DNA of 64,000 nucleotides from an uncultured Oscillospiraceae bacterium (GCA_934513685.1 CAKSWY010000010.1:1-64000); one strand, 5' to 3'; positions 7,915-15,318 are shown, counted from the stretch's first letter. Made by a program: numbers and translations. Notes: generated by a model not told the origin, from the sequence alone.

Positions 7915-8271
7915 TTATTCGGCAGGTTTTTGTGCCACGGCCCGCAAACGGCGGTGGTCGGCGATCCAGTGGAACACCGCATTGGAGAACACCACGTCAA
8001 ACTCGCCCTCAAAGGGCAGGGCCAGCGCGTCGCACACCTCAAACGTCAGCTCCGGATACTGCGCCCGGGCGCGCTCCACCATGGGTCGGGCGCTGTCCAC
8101 CCCGATCACCCGGCTGCCCCGGGCCGCCAGCCGGACCGTAAGCGTGCCGGTGCCGCAGCCCAGGTCCAGAATGGCCTGCGCCGGGTTTTCGGGCAGAAAG
8201 GCCAGCAGCCCCTCCCCGTATTTCGCCACAAAATCGTGCTTCTGGTCGTACAATGTGGAATTCCACTGCAT
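7915..8271 (-). pseudogene. Truncated class I SAM-dependent methyltransferase
   Basis: The 118-aa reading frame has methyltransferase motif I (LDLGCGTGTL), the acidic residue after strand 2 (GVDSA) and the FSNAVFHWI region, then ends after RAVAQKPAE. Family members are normally about 250 aa and continue into an LKPGG-type motif and the C-terminal sheet, which are missing. The break lies some 25 bases from the T-box promoter, suggesting a deletion joined the two. Probably inactive. Confidence 0.65.
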
Positions 8272-8340
8272 TGCAAGCGCTCCTTCCCGGCCGCCGGTGT
8301 TTTTCTATTCCGTCTGTTTTATCAAAGCCGGAAGGCCGGT

Positions 8341-8991
8341 TCAGCCCTCCAGCCCGGCCTTGCGGCGCAGGGGCGCCCGGGCGAACCGGTTGAATCGGTA
8401 GATCACCCGGCCCACCCCGATCATGGAGAGGATGGTGCCCAGCCCCACGCCCAGCAGCAGGTTGCCGAACACGGCCCCCAGCACCAGCGAACCGGCCACA
8501 CAGCACGCATCCACGCAGTTTTTGCACAGGCCAAGCTCCTTGCCAGTGCGCTCGGAGATGCTGCTCACAATGCCGTCGCCAGGGTTCGGCACCAGCTGCA
8601 TGTCCACCGTCATGGCCGCCCCCATGCCGGTGAGCACCAGCCCCAAAACCAGCACCAACAGGTCCGTGGGCAGAAAGCCGCTCTGGTAAGGCACGCAGGC
8701 CTGAAACAGCGCCATGAACCGGGTGAACACCACGCTCACCACGATTTGCAGAAGATCCAGCGGCGTGCGGTTTTTGCCCTTAATAAAAAACTGCGCCAGC
8801 ACCAGCACGCAATAGGTGATCAGGGTCAGGTCCGCCAAGCTCCAGCCGCTGGCCAGGCTGATGGTGTAGGGCACCGAAATGATGGCCGAGGACCCCAGCC
8901 CCGCCTTCGTGTTGAGGATCAGCCCCATGGCCAGAATGGCCATGCCTGCCAGATAAATGCCGAACCGCCAGATCGTCTGCTGTTTTTTCAC
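8341..8991 (-). CDS. YczE/YyaS-like integral membrane protein
   Basis: A 216-aa protein with five to six predicted membrane helices. It resembles the YczE/YyaS (DUF6198) group: an N-terminal helix followed by NTKAGLGSSAIISVPYTIS, a central helix with GMGAAMTVDMQLVPNPGDGI, and a C-terminal basic tail. The molecular function of the family is not known. It lies downstream of the HxlR regulator on the same strand and upstream of the truncated methyltransferase. Confidence 0.65.
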   Translation of the reverse strand: MKKQQTIWRFGIYLAGMAILAMGLILNTKAGLGSSAIISVPYTISLASGWSLADLTLITYCVLVLAQFFIKGKNRTPLDLLQIVVSVVFTRFMALFQACVPYQSGFLPTDLLVLVLGLVLTGMGAAMTVDMQLVPNPGDGIVSSISERTGKELGLCKNCVDACCVAGSLVLGAVFGNLLLGVGLGTILSMIGVGRVIYRFNRFARAPLRRKAGLEG

Positions 8992-9126
8992 GTTTCTCTC
9001 TCCGCGCCCCAGGCGCTTTTTTGTTGTTCCGATTGTTTTTAATTTGCCGTTTCACCGCCCGCCGGGCGTTTTTTGGCGCACACGCGCGGGCTTTTTCGGG
9101 GCGCACTTGCCCCCTGCTTTGCCGCG

Positions 9127-9459
9127 TCAGGTCTGTTCCACCACCGATTTATAGTAGCGGCCAAAGCCTTCCAACGCGTTGACGATCGGCAGCATTTTCA
9201 TGCCAAGCTCCGTCAGGCCGTATTCCACCCTGGGCGGGTTTTCATGATAATCGTGCCGATACGCAAGCCCGTCATCGACCATCTGCCGCAGGCTTTCGGT
9301 CAGGACTTTCTGGGAGATTCCTTCGAGGCTGCGCTGCAGTTCATTGAATCGCCACGGGCGCTCCCGCAGGTTGCGCAAAAGCAGCAGCTTCCATTTTCCA
9401 CCGATCAGGGAAACCGCGGTGGCAACCGGGCATTCCGGCAGTTCGTCTTTTGTACGCAT
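9127..9459 (-). CDS. HxlR-family transcriptional regulator
   Basis: A 110-aa winged-helix regulator of the HxlR/YodB type: CPVATAVSLIGGKWKLLLL, RFNELQRSLEGISQKVLTESLR and YGLTELG are the family landmarks. Such proteins often sense electrophiles or redox stress through the conserved N-terminal cysteine, here in the ECPVAT motif. The ATG at 9459 is preferred to the GTG at 9468 because GGGGGTG lies seven bases before it. It is divergent from a cupin gene, with repeated GTACGCA elements across both start regions. Confidence 0.85.
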   Translation of the reverse strand: MRTKDELPECPVATAVSLIGGKWKLLLLRNLRERPWRFNELQRSLEGISQKVLTESLRQMVDDGLAYRHDYHENPPRVEYGLTELGMKMLPIVNALEGFGRYYKSVVEQT

Positions 9460-9607
9460 ATCGTTCACCCCCGTTTATTATAACGCAGTCATTTTTGAAT
9501 GTACAGTTACAAAAAGGTGCGTACTTGTTTTGGAATGTGTGGGCTTTTATACTCAAATCAGGCAATGAAACATTGCCCAACAAGCCCATCAAAATGGAGG
9601 TACGCAC
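9452..9607. promoter_or_regulatory. Divergent control region with three GTACGCA elements
   Basis: The octamer GTACGCA(C/T) occurs at 9452-9459, inverted at 9517-9524 and again at 9600-9607. The plus-strand promoter TTGTTT (9525-9530), 17 bp, TATACT (9548-9553) begins directly beside the middle copy. The repeats are candidate HxlR operators. Confidence 0.5.
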
Positions 9608-9608
9608 A

Positions 9609-9962
9609 ATGGCAAACTATACGAAAACGACGGTCGCAAAGGAAAATCGGACGGAGCTGCACGACGCGCTCGCTTTGACCGGTGCCGAAATCAGCCTGAA
9701 CACCCTGCCGGCAGGTTCGGGCGTTCCGTTTGTTCACTCCCATAAGAAAAACGAGGAGATCTACGGCATTCTCTCCGGCAAGGGCCACGTGGTGATCGAC
9801 GGCGAAGAGGTTCCCCTCGCCGCGGGCGACTGGCTGAAGATTGCCCCGGCGGCCAAGCGCCAGTTCTCCGCTGCCAGCGATTCCGAACTCACCTACCTCT
9901 GCATCCAGGTGCAGGAGAACTCTCTGGAAGGCTACACCGCCGCGGATGCCGTGGTGTATTGA
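9609..9962 (+). CDS. Small cupin-domain protein
   Basis: A 117-aa single-domain cupin. The two cupin motifs are visible as PFVHSHKKNEEIYGILSGKG (His-x-His then Glu) and the GDWLKIAPAAKRQF half. Such proteins are usually small metal-binding enzymes or sensors; the substrate cannot be read from sequence. ATG at 9609 has GGAGGT seven bases upstream. Its position opposite an HxlR regulator suggests it is that regulator's target. Confidence 0.8.
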   Translation: MANYTKTTVAKENRTELHDALALTGAEISLNTLPAGSGVPFVHSHKKNEEIYGILSGKGHVVIDGEEVPLAAGDWLKIAPAAKRQFSAASDSELTYLCIQVQENSLEGYTAADAVVY

Positions 9963-9977
9963 TCCATCCGGCAGCGT

Positions 9978-10020
9978 AAAAAGGCAGGGTGCCGCCCGCT
10001 TGGGGTGATGCCCTGCCTTT
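9978..10020. terminator. Bidirectional terminator between convergent genes
   Basis: AAAGGCAGGG pairs with CCCTGCCTTT, with A-rich and T-rich flanks on either side, separating the cupin gene from the convergent methyltransferase. Confidence 0.75.
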
Positions 10021-10080
10021 GTTTCTGTTGTGCCCGACGGGCTGCAGTTCGGCGCCGCGGGCAGCGCTCTGCCTGCCGCC

Positions 10081-10728
10081 TTACCGCGGTTCGCGTTTCT
10101 CCGCCACAAGGTGCAGCCGGAAGCCTTTCTGCGGCTCCAGCTTCCGCACCTTCAATCCGGCCGCGGCGCACAGTTCCCGCACTTCGCTGCAGCTGTGGAT
10201 TTTCACGTCTCCATGCCCGCAAAGATGGGCCAGCGGCATCTCGATGTGGTTCATCAGCCACAGGACGAAGGGGCTGCTTGTGTAGTCCCGCAAGATAAGC
10301 CTGCCGCCGTCCTTCAGCACGCGCGCGGCTTCCTGCATGAACGCCTGTGGGTTGGGATAGTGGTGAAAGCTGTTCGTGCAGATCACCGCATCAAAGGACC
10401 CCGCTTCAAAGGGCAGATGCTCGCTGTCCCCCACCAGGAATTTGGCGTTGGCAAGGTGCTTCGCCTGCGCCGCCTCGATCATGCGGGGCGTCAGATCAAT
10501 TCCGGTACAGTGTTTATCCGGAAATTCCTTCAGCAAAAGCTCGATCATCGGGCCGGTTCCGCAGCCAACATCCAGCAGCGTCTGAAACGGATATTGGTTC
10601 AATTCTTCCAGAACGGGCGGGTAATCGTCCTTGCACATCTCATACAATCCCGCATGGCCGGAATCATAGATTTCTGCCGCTTTGGTAAATTCCCGGATGG
10701 ACATGGCCTTGTATTCCTGCTCGGTCAT
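10081..10728 (-). CDS. Class I SAM-dependent methyltransferase (UbiE-like)
   Basis: A complete 215-aa methyltransferase: LLDVGCGTGPM (motif I), TGIDLTPRMIEAA, FDAVICTNSFHHYPN and the ARVLKDGGRLILRDY motif are all present, unlike the truncated homologue at 7.9-8.3 kb. AAGGAGG precedes the ATG. The methyl acceptor is unknown. A palindrome lies in its promoter region. Confidence 0.8.
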   Translation of the reverse strand: MTEQEYKAMSIREFTKAAEIYDSGHAGLYEMCKDDYPPVLEELNQYPFQTLLDVGCGTGPMIELLLKEFPDKHCTGIDLTPRMIEAAQAKHLANAKFLVGDSEHLPFEAGSFDAVICTNSFHHYPNPQAFMQEAARVLKDGGRLILRDYTSSPFVLWLMNHIEMPLAHLCGHGDVKIHSCSEVRELCAAAGLKVRKLEPQKGFRLHLVAEKREPR

Positions 10729-10751
10729 TCGGTCGGGTCGCCTCCTTCGTA

Positions 10752-10775
10752 GTTAGCCATTGCTAATAGTCTAAC
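10752..10775. promoter_or_regulatory. Palindrome upstream of the methyltransferase
   Basis: TTAGC, four bases, GCTAA (10753-10766) nested within GTTAG/CTAAC arms. Located about 30 bases upstream of the methyltransferase start, it is a likely repressor site. It resembles the palindrome in front of the TetR gene at 23.36 kb. Confidence 0.4.
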
Positions 10776-10852
10776 ACAGTTTCCCGGAATATGCACGTGT
10801 TTCTTATCCGATCGCCCGCCTTTCCCGCCTGAACGAGAAGGCCGGGCAGCTG

Positions 10853-11053
10853 ATGCAGGAAATTGTAAAGGCTGGCACCCTCAAAAAAGATTTTAAGATT
10901 CCCCTTTGTTCGCATGCTTGTTCATATGCTGGCTATCTGGAGGCAATCAGCCTGTTCGGAAAGAAAAAAGAACTTTCATTTGACAAAAACACCCTATATA
11001 GAGTACTATCAGTAAAAGATTCTCAGGCTATTTGGGAGGTGATTTTGCCATGA
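10853..11053 (+). CDS. Small ORF of unknown function, possibly a fragment
   Basis: A 66-aa reading frame with no good ribosome-binding site; the frame is open upstream to 10775 without a better start. Base composition is AT-richer than the neighbours. Residues 12-66 contain a cysteine pair in PLCSHACSYAGYLE. Its stop overlaps the next start (ATGA), which argues for a real coupled pair or the tail of an older gene. No family recognised. Confidence 0.35.
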   Translation: MQEIVKAGTLKKDFKIPLCSHACSYAGYLEAISLFGKKKELSFDKNTLYRVLSVKDSQAIWEVILP

Positions 11054-11202
11054 GACAGAACAATGATATGAAAGGGCCTGTGACAGATGAGGATCGCCGC
11101 AGATGGATTGAACGGCAGGAGGTCTGGGCGAGAGAACCTGTCAAATTCCGAAAGCTCACGCCGGAAGAAATCGCTGAGCTGAAAAAGCAAGGCCGCCTTT
11201 AA
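11050..11202 (+). CDS. Small charged protein coupled to the preceding ORF
   Basis: A 50-aa charged protein beginning MRQNNDMKGPVTDEDRRRW and ending in KLTPEEIAELKKQGRL. The ATG overlaps the preceding stop, and a terminator follows ten bases later, so the unit looks like a two-gene transcript. The size and charge recall an antitoxin, but nothing identifies it. Confidence 0.4.
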   Translation: MRQNNDMKGPVTDEDRRRWIERQEVWAREPVKFRKLTPEEIAELKKQGRL

Positions 11203-11211
11203 TCAGTTTAT

Positions 11212-11241
11212 GAACCACGATGCACTCGCACCGTGGTTTTT
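11212..11241 (+). terminator. Intrinsic terminator after the small gene pair
   Basis: AACCACG and CGTGGTT form the stem; six T follow. Confidence 0.75.
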
Positions 11242-11267
11242 TCATGCCCATTTTTAGGAGGTACGTT

Positions 11268-11339
11268 ATGAAAGACAACCACATGCCCCCCGGCCGTATC
11301 GGCTTCTGCGCTTTCCTCACGAAAGGGGTGCTTCATTAA
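11268..11339 (+). CDS. Possible 23-aa ORF with strong ribosome-binding site
   Basis: AGGAGG lies seven bases before an ATG encoding MKDNHMPPGRIGFCAFLTKG and three more residues, ending in TAA. It overlaps the 3' end of the convergent gene at 11317. It may be the remnant start of a lost gene. Confidence 0.25.
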   Translation: MKDNHMPPGRIGFCAFLTKGVLH

Positions 11340-11700
11340 AGCGTTCAGTACATTGCCGGATTTGCTCCCGGCTTTCATCCGTACCATCCCACCAATGATA
11401 CAGAGACTCATTCATTCGCCTTAAAATGGCAGGAGAATACACACGTTTGATTCTGTAATTCGTGATGAGTTCGCTTCTCATGACGATTTCGATCGGGTGC
11501 CTGCTATGCCGTGGAACACCGATCACGATCACATGTTCGCCGCCATCGCCCCACTGTGCAGGCGCAATGTACACTTTTGCGCCCGGGCGAAAATGCTTCG
11601 AGCCGGTCAAATGTTCCTTGTGTTCCCCGAACGCATGATCGCTTACAACATTGCCAACCAGGCACCAGCGCGATGGACGCTCATTTTCATCATGAGGCAT
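11317..11700 (-). CDS. Conserved hypothetical protein, 127 aa
   Basis: Starts MPHDENERPSRWCLVGNVV, with GGGGAG just upstream of the ATG at 11700. A central portion (FRPGAKVYIAPAQWGDGGEH, then VIVIGVPRH) looks like a compact beta-rich domain that I recall as a widespread uncharacterised family in gut Firmicutes, without a function. It follows the fused MntA-HepT gene on the same strand with a 29-aa ORF between, so it may belong to that module. Confidence 0.55.
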   Translation of the reverse strand: MPHDENERPSRWCLVGNVVSDHAFGEHKEHLTGSKHFRPGAKVYIAPAQWGDGGEHVIVIGVPRHSRHPIEIVMRSELITNYRIKRVYSPAILRRMNESLYHWWDGTDESREQIRQCTERFNEAPLS

Positions 11701-11779
11701 GATACTCCCCTGCCATTTTTTCAAATTCCGCTTTGCCGAGCTGCATATACCGCGCCATCTGATGGGAGACCGGAGCCAT
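11690..11779 (-). CDS. Possible 29-aa ORF between HEPN fusion and DUF gene
   Basis: Encodes MAPVSHQMARYMQLGKAEFE and nine further residues; it starts 25 bases after the upstream stop and its end overlaps the next start by 11 bases. No ribosome-binding site is evident, so translation would depend on coupling. Amphipathic and plausible, but unproven. Confidence 0.35.
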   Translation of the reverse strand: MAPVSHQMARYMQLGKAEFEKMAGEYHAS

Positions 11780-11803
11780 CTAAGCGCTTTGGGATTCGGC
11801 AGC

Positions 11804-12463
11804 TTATTTCTCTTTCATATAGGCCAGCGCCTCATCAAACAGCGCGAGGTGCTGCTGCTCAATGCGGTTGAAAATAAGCTTAGCGGTGGACTCGTCATAA
11901 ACGTGTGAGGTCAGATTGCGGTCGTTCAGCAGCGCGATCCATGCCGCCTGATCCTGAATCATGCCGAAGGCAAACGCCTGCTTGACAACCGCCTTCGGGC
12001 TGTTCAGCTCGGTATATCCCTGGTCAATCAGATATTCCCGCATGGTTTTCCAGGCCAGCTCTGTGCAGAATTCAAAGCGCTGAATCACACCGTCCCGGAT
12101 GGAATCCAGCGGCATTTTGCTATAGTCGTCCAGCGCTTCCCGCAGCCGGGCCACGGCATCCGTAAAGTAAGCATATTTTTCATGCAGCTTGTCCATCAAT
12201 TCCGCACCATCCTTTTCAATGTTTGCCAGAAACGCCGGGTTCATGTCGGCCGCAATATGCACAATGTCAAATTTCAGCAGGGTGGGCAGTTCCTCGCACT
12301 CCATCCAGAAGGCTGCCCGGCTGTCCTCCGGCATCCCATACACGGCCAGATCGATGTCGCTGTTGTTTCGGTTGTCTCCTCTGGCGCGGGAGCCGAACAG
12401 CACCAGCCGCTTTGCACCGTATCGGCGCGCCAGTGCGGCCAGCTGGCTATACAGTTGTTCCAT
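11804..12463 (-). CDS. Fused MntA nucleotidyltransferase - HepT-like HEPN protein
   Basis: A 219-aa single chain combining two parts normally encoded separately. Residues 1-95 are a minimal nucleotidyltransferase: GSRARGD at 24-30, the metal-binding SDIDL at 35-39 and a third Asp at 66 (FDIVHI). Residues 96-219 are an HI0074/HepT-type four-helix HEPN domain with RNLTSHVY at 182-189, which fits the RX4HXY motif; in known HepT-MntA toxin-antitoxin pairs the motif Arg and His cut RNA and the Tyr is AMPylated by MntA. All catalytic residues I can name are intact. The ATG at 12463 has GGAGGG upstream. Confidence 0.8.
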   Translation of the reverse strand: MEQLYSQLAALARRYGAKRLVLFGSRARGDNRNNSDIDLAVYGMPEDSRAAFWMECEELPTLLKFDIVHIAADMNPAFLANIEKDGAELMDKLHEKYAYFTDAVARLREALDDYSKMPLDSIRDGVIQRFEFCTELAWKTMREYLIDQGYTELNSPKAVVKQAFAFGMIQDQAAWIALLNDRNLTSHVYDESTAKLIFNRIEQQHLALFDEALAYMKEK

Positions 12464-12541
12464 GGGATTCCCTCCTACCAGTGCGTCCGGCCCACCATGC
12501 AGGCCCTTGTTATGCATTTCGGTGATTTATGACGGCTCCCG

Positions 12542-12808
12542 TCACTCCACCTTTTCAAACACCATGGTAGCCTGAATGCGGTCGCCGCCCACCAGGCCCT
12601 TGCTGCCGCCGTTTGCGGTGGTGATCGTGTGCAGGCGGTAGCCCTTGGCGGCCTGCTGGTTGATCACGTTTTCCAGCTCGGTCAGGTTGCCGGAGCCGGT
12701 GCCGATGAGCTTTTCCTTCAGCGTGACCTGCAGCACCACATAGTGGTACGAAAGGCCGGATGCGCTCGAATAACTGGATTCCTTCTGCAAAGTGTCTAAA
12801 AAGCCCAT
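12542..12808 (-). CDS. DUF4177 family protein
   Basis: An 88-aa protein with the DUF4177 pattern: SYHYVVLQVTL, then ELENVINQQAAKGYRLHTIT and a final MVFEK strand. The family is a small alpha-beta domain of unknown role. The ATG at 12808 follows AGGAGGAACA. It lies in the AT-richer accessory stretch. Confidence 0.65.
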   Translation of the reverse strand: MGFLDTLQKESSYSSASGLSYHYVVLQVTLKEKLIGTGSGNLTELENVINQQAAKGYRLHTITTANGGSKGLVGGDRIQATMVFEKVE

Positions 12809-12827
12809 AATTGTTCCTCCTGTTTCT

Positions 12828-13043
12828 TCAAATATCTCTGCAAAGCCCAACGGCCTTGCCCTCGATCACAACCGTATTCATCTCTTCTTTGGTGAGGATG
12901 ATGCTTTCAAAGGCGGGGTTTTCGGGGCGCAGCTCAATGAAGTTGTCGTGAAGGTAAACGTGCTTCAGGGTGACCTCTTCGCCGATGCGCACTGCGGCGA
13001 TCTCGCCGGTGGTCACGTTTATCACCTTCTTTAAAGGTATCAT
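12828..13043 (-). pseudogene. C-terminal fragment of a LexA/S24-type peptidase
   Basis: The 71-aa frame matches the end of LexA-like S24 self-cleaving repressors: GEIAAVRIGEEVTLKHVYL keeps the catalytic lysine (TLK), followed by RPENPAFESI and VIEGKAVGLCRDI. The DNA-binding domain and the serine (normally GDSM) are absent and no ribosome-binding site precedes the ATG. Most likely the remnant of a phage-type or integrative-element repressor. Confidence 0.6.
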
Positions 13044-13310
13044 ATCGGATAAACGGACAGTTTACAATATTCTGAATCAAATTCTCAAAAACAGCCCGGC
13101 AGGTTTCAATTGCTGTGATAGGATACAGGCAGCCCCATGAGTTGCTGTGAGGCCGATTGAAGGCAACCGTGCGTCAAACGTCAATTTGCTCAAGTTCTGT
13201 ACGATCAAGGCGGGCTGTCCTCAGAAAATGTTGGCGCAGAAGCTCCGAATTTTGGAACAGACATGAACAGGAACGTTGAAAAGCATGGTTTTGGCACAGA
13301 TGAAACCTCA
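13044..13310. other. Gene-remnant region without an intact ORF
   Basis: About 270 bases, AT-richer than the core genome, between the S24 fragment and the tRNA-Val terminator. One plus-strand frame stays open and looks protein-like (VKRQFAQVLYDQGG onwards) but has no start or recognisable family. Read as decayed mobile-element DNA. Confidence 0.3.
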
Positions 13311-13349
13311 GAAAAGAGAAAAGGCGTTGCATCTTTCGATGCAACGCCT
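13311..13349 (-). terminator. Terminator after tRNA-Val
   Basis: AGGCGTTGCATC and GATGCAACGCCT pair around a GAAA tetraloop, followed by a T-rich tail on the minus strand. Confidence 0.8.
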
Positions 13350-13354
13350 CGTTC

Positions 13355-13431
13355 TGGTGGAGAATTAGGGACTCGAACCCCAGACCCCCTGCGTGTGATG
13401 CAGGTGCTCTAACCAGCTGAGCTAATCCTCC
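13355..13431 (-). tRNA. tRNA-Val (anticodon CAC)
   Basis: A 77-nt cloverleaf including encoded CCA. The acceptor stem is GGAGGAT with ATTCTCC, the D-arm has AGCTCAGCTGGTTAGAGC, the anticodon stem CCTGC/GCAGG carries the loop ATCACAC so the anticodon is CAC, and GGTTCGAGTCC is the T-arm loop. It has its own promoter and terminator and marks the end of the accessory stretch. Confidence 0.92.
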
Positions 13432-13443
13432 GGAACGGTGTTT

Positions 13444-13472
13444 ATTATAGCACCGTTTTCGGAGTTATGCAA
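13444..13472 (-). promoter_or_regulatory. tRNA-Val promoter
   Basis: TTGCAT, 17 bp, TATAAT with TGC before the -10, ending about 13 bases before the tRNA. Confidence 0.8.
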
Positions 13473-13490
13473 GCCCTATTTTGCATTTTT

Positions 13491-15173
13491 TCAAAATTTT
13501 TGAAGCAAACCTCGTTTTGCCGCTCCGTTTTCGGCCGATCGCGGCTGTGCGTCCGCCTGTGTCGCTGCCAGGCCCCGGCCGGTCAGGCGGTTTTTGCATT
13601 CCAACAGGCCCATGGCCGCCAGAAGAATATACACCGGTGTATAACTGTAAAGATACCGCGCGCGGGCCTCAAACAGCTGTTCAAACAGGGTCAGCCCCAG
13701 AACGGACAGCATGGCGGCGGCCGCCTGCGTGCGCGGCTTTTTCAGGCCAAGAAGCGCCCCCAGCGCCCCGCACAGCAGGATGGACATCCACAAAACCCAC
13801 TCGGCCCTGTAAAACAGCGCGTATACAGTGCCTTCCCCCGTGGCCTCCTTGGTCAGCGTGCCGCCGTACAGCTTCTGGGCAGCCGGGGCCCACGGCAGAT
13901 TCTGGTCCGCCAGAGATTCCACATAAAAGCCGCCCTCTCCGCCCCAGCAGAAGGTTCCGTCGTTGTAGTTGGTCAGCGCCTTGCGGTGCATGAGGTTCAA
14001 AAAGCCACCCGGGCCCATCTCCTGAATCCGGCGAAGCGCCTCTTCAATGTTTGCCTGCTTCCGCTCTTCCCGGTCAGAAATGGAGCGGGAGAAATCACAA
14101 TCGCTCTGGTTGAAGGCGCCGTTGGTTTCTCCATTGTTCATGCCCATCATCCACCAGTGGGTGATGTCCAGTGTCTGTTCCGAATCGATCTCCAGCGGAA
14201 GCGTCCCGAAGCCCGTACTCATCAGGGCGGCCATCAGCCAGATGCCCGCCGCAAAGCCGGCAGCCCCGCACCAGGTGCTTTTGCTCCGAAGGCACTCCCG
14301 CAGGCGGAACAGCCCATTCCAAAGCTCGATGCTGCAGATCGCGATGGTTGCAATCACGACCTGCGGTTTGATGTGGTAACCCAGCATGGTAAGCAGACCG
14401 ATCGCACCCCACAGGCACGCCTTTCGCCAGCCCTTCTGCTGTTTTTGCCGCGTATAGAGATACAGAATTGCAATGGGGAAAATCAGCGCGGTGGAATCCG
14501 AATAAGGAATCGACACCCACGGCGACAGCCCCACCAGCAGGACGTACAGTCCCCAGGCTGCCATGGCCGCCTTTTCATCCTTTAACATATTCCGGGTCGT
14601 TCCGTACAAAAGAAGTCCGCTCGCCCAGGAGAGCAGGCACTGCACCAGCACAATGCCAAAGCTCGGGGCAATGTGCAGCCAGCGAAACAGCCGGATCTCA
14701 TTGGAATACAAAAGCAGCAGCACAAGGTTGTTTGGGTATGTGGAGTAGTACCAGTTGTAATCCTTCAGGCTTTCTCCGTTCGCCAGGATAACCGCAGACT
14801 TCATGATGGTTCCGGCGTCCCATCCCGTTTGAAAGTAGTACCCGCGGACCCACAGCACCTGAAGCACGAGAAACACCAGACTCACGGCCAGAAAGCCCCA
14901 GCCTTTTCCGGCCTGCTTTTCCTGCTTTCGCTCCGGTTTCGCCGCCAGGCAGCAAAAGCCGGCCACCAAAATCAGGCTCACCGCAAACATCAGCAGCCCC
15001 GTCGGCTTTTCCAGGTCTTTGTCGTGGTATTGAACCGCCCCGGCCGTCAGGCACAAAATCAGAATCAGGGCCATTGCCGCCCCGTAAACACCGTACAGAA
15101 TACGGTTCAAAAAGCGCTCGCTCCACAGCGGCGTGCCGAATTTTATTCGCCTGCTCAGTTCCGGTTTGAGCAT
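13491..15173 (-). CDS. GT39-like membrane glycosyltransferase
   Basis: A 560-aa protein with about eleven membrane helices. The first exposed loop has GWDAGTIMKSA, an acidic site placed as in GT39/PMT-type enzymes that use polyprenyl-phosphate sugars, and the large C-terminal loop before the last helices is typical (ITHWWMMGMNNGETNGAF). It probably adds sugars to surface polymers outside the membrane; acceptor unknown. ATG at 15173 is chosen because GGGGAG lies ten bases upstream. The gene stands alone between gpmI and tRNA-Val. Confidence 0.6.
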   Translation of the reverse strand: MLKPELSRRIKFGTPLWSERFLNRILYGVYGAAMALILILCLTAGAVQYHDKDLEKPTGLLMFAVSLILVAGFCCLAAKPERKQEKQAGKGWGFLAVSLVFLVLQVLWVRGYYFQTGWDAGTIMKSAVILANGESLKDYNWYYSTYPNNLVLLLLYSNEIRLFRWLHIAPSFGIVLVQCLLSWASGLLLYGTTRNMLKDEKAAMAAWGLYVLLVGLSPWVSIPYSDSTALIFPIAILYLYTRQKQQKGWRKACLWGAIGLLTMLGYHIKPQVVIATIAICSIELWNGLFRLRECLRSKSTWCGAAGFAAGIWLMAALMSTGFGTLPLEIDSEQTLDITHWWMMGMNNGETNGAFNQSDCDFSRSISDREERKQANIEEALRRIQEMGPGGFLNLMHRKALTNYNDGTFCWGGEGGFYVESLADQNLPWAPAAQKLYGGTLTKEATGEGTVYALFYRAEWVLWMSILLCGALGALLGLKKPRTQAAAAMLSVLGLTLFEQLFEARARYLYSYTPVYILLAAMGLLECKNRLTGRGLAATQADAQPRSAENGAAKRGLLQKF

Positions 15174-15226
15174 AACGTTCACTCTCCCCTCATCGGGAAC
15201 TTCCAGCATTCTTCCTACGATCGTAC

Positions 15227-15296
15227 AAAAAAGCGATGCCGTCCCCGGCTGCCTGCTATTATAGCACACTCGCCGGGAACGGCATATGTTTTTTTT
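15227..15296. terminator. Bidirectional terminator with a promoter -10 in its loop
   Basis: ATGCCGTCCCCGGC (15236-15249) pairs with GCCGGGAACGGCAT (15272-15285), one mismatch, with T6 on the minus side and T8 on the plus side. The loop holds TGCTATAAT on the minus strand (15265-15258 region), which would start the glycosyltransferase transcript near 15250. The same hairpin ends gpmI transcription. Confidence 0.65.
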
Positions 15297-15318
15297 AAGC
15301 TTCAGAAAGTCCTCTGCA

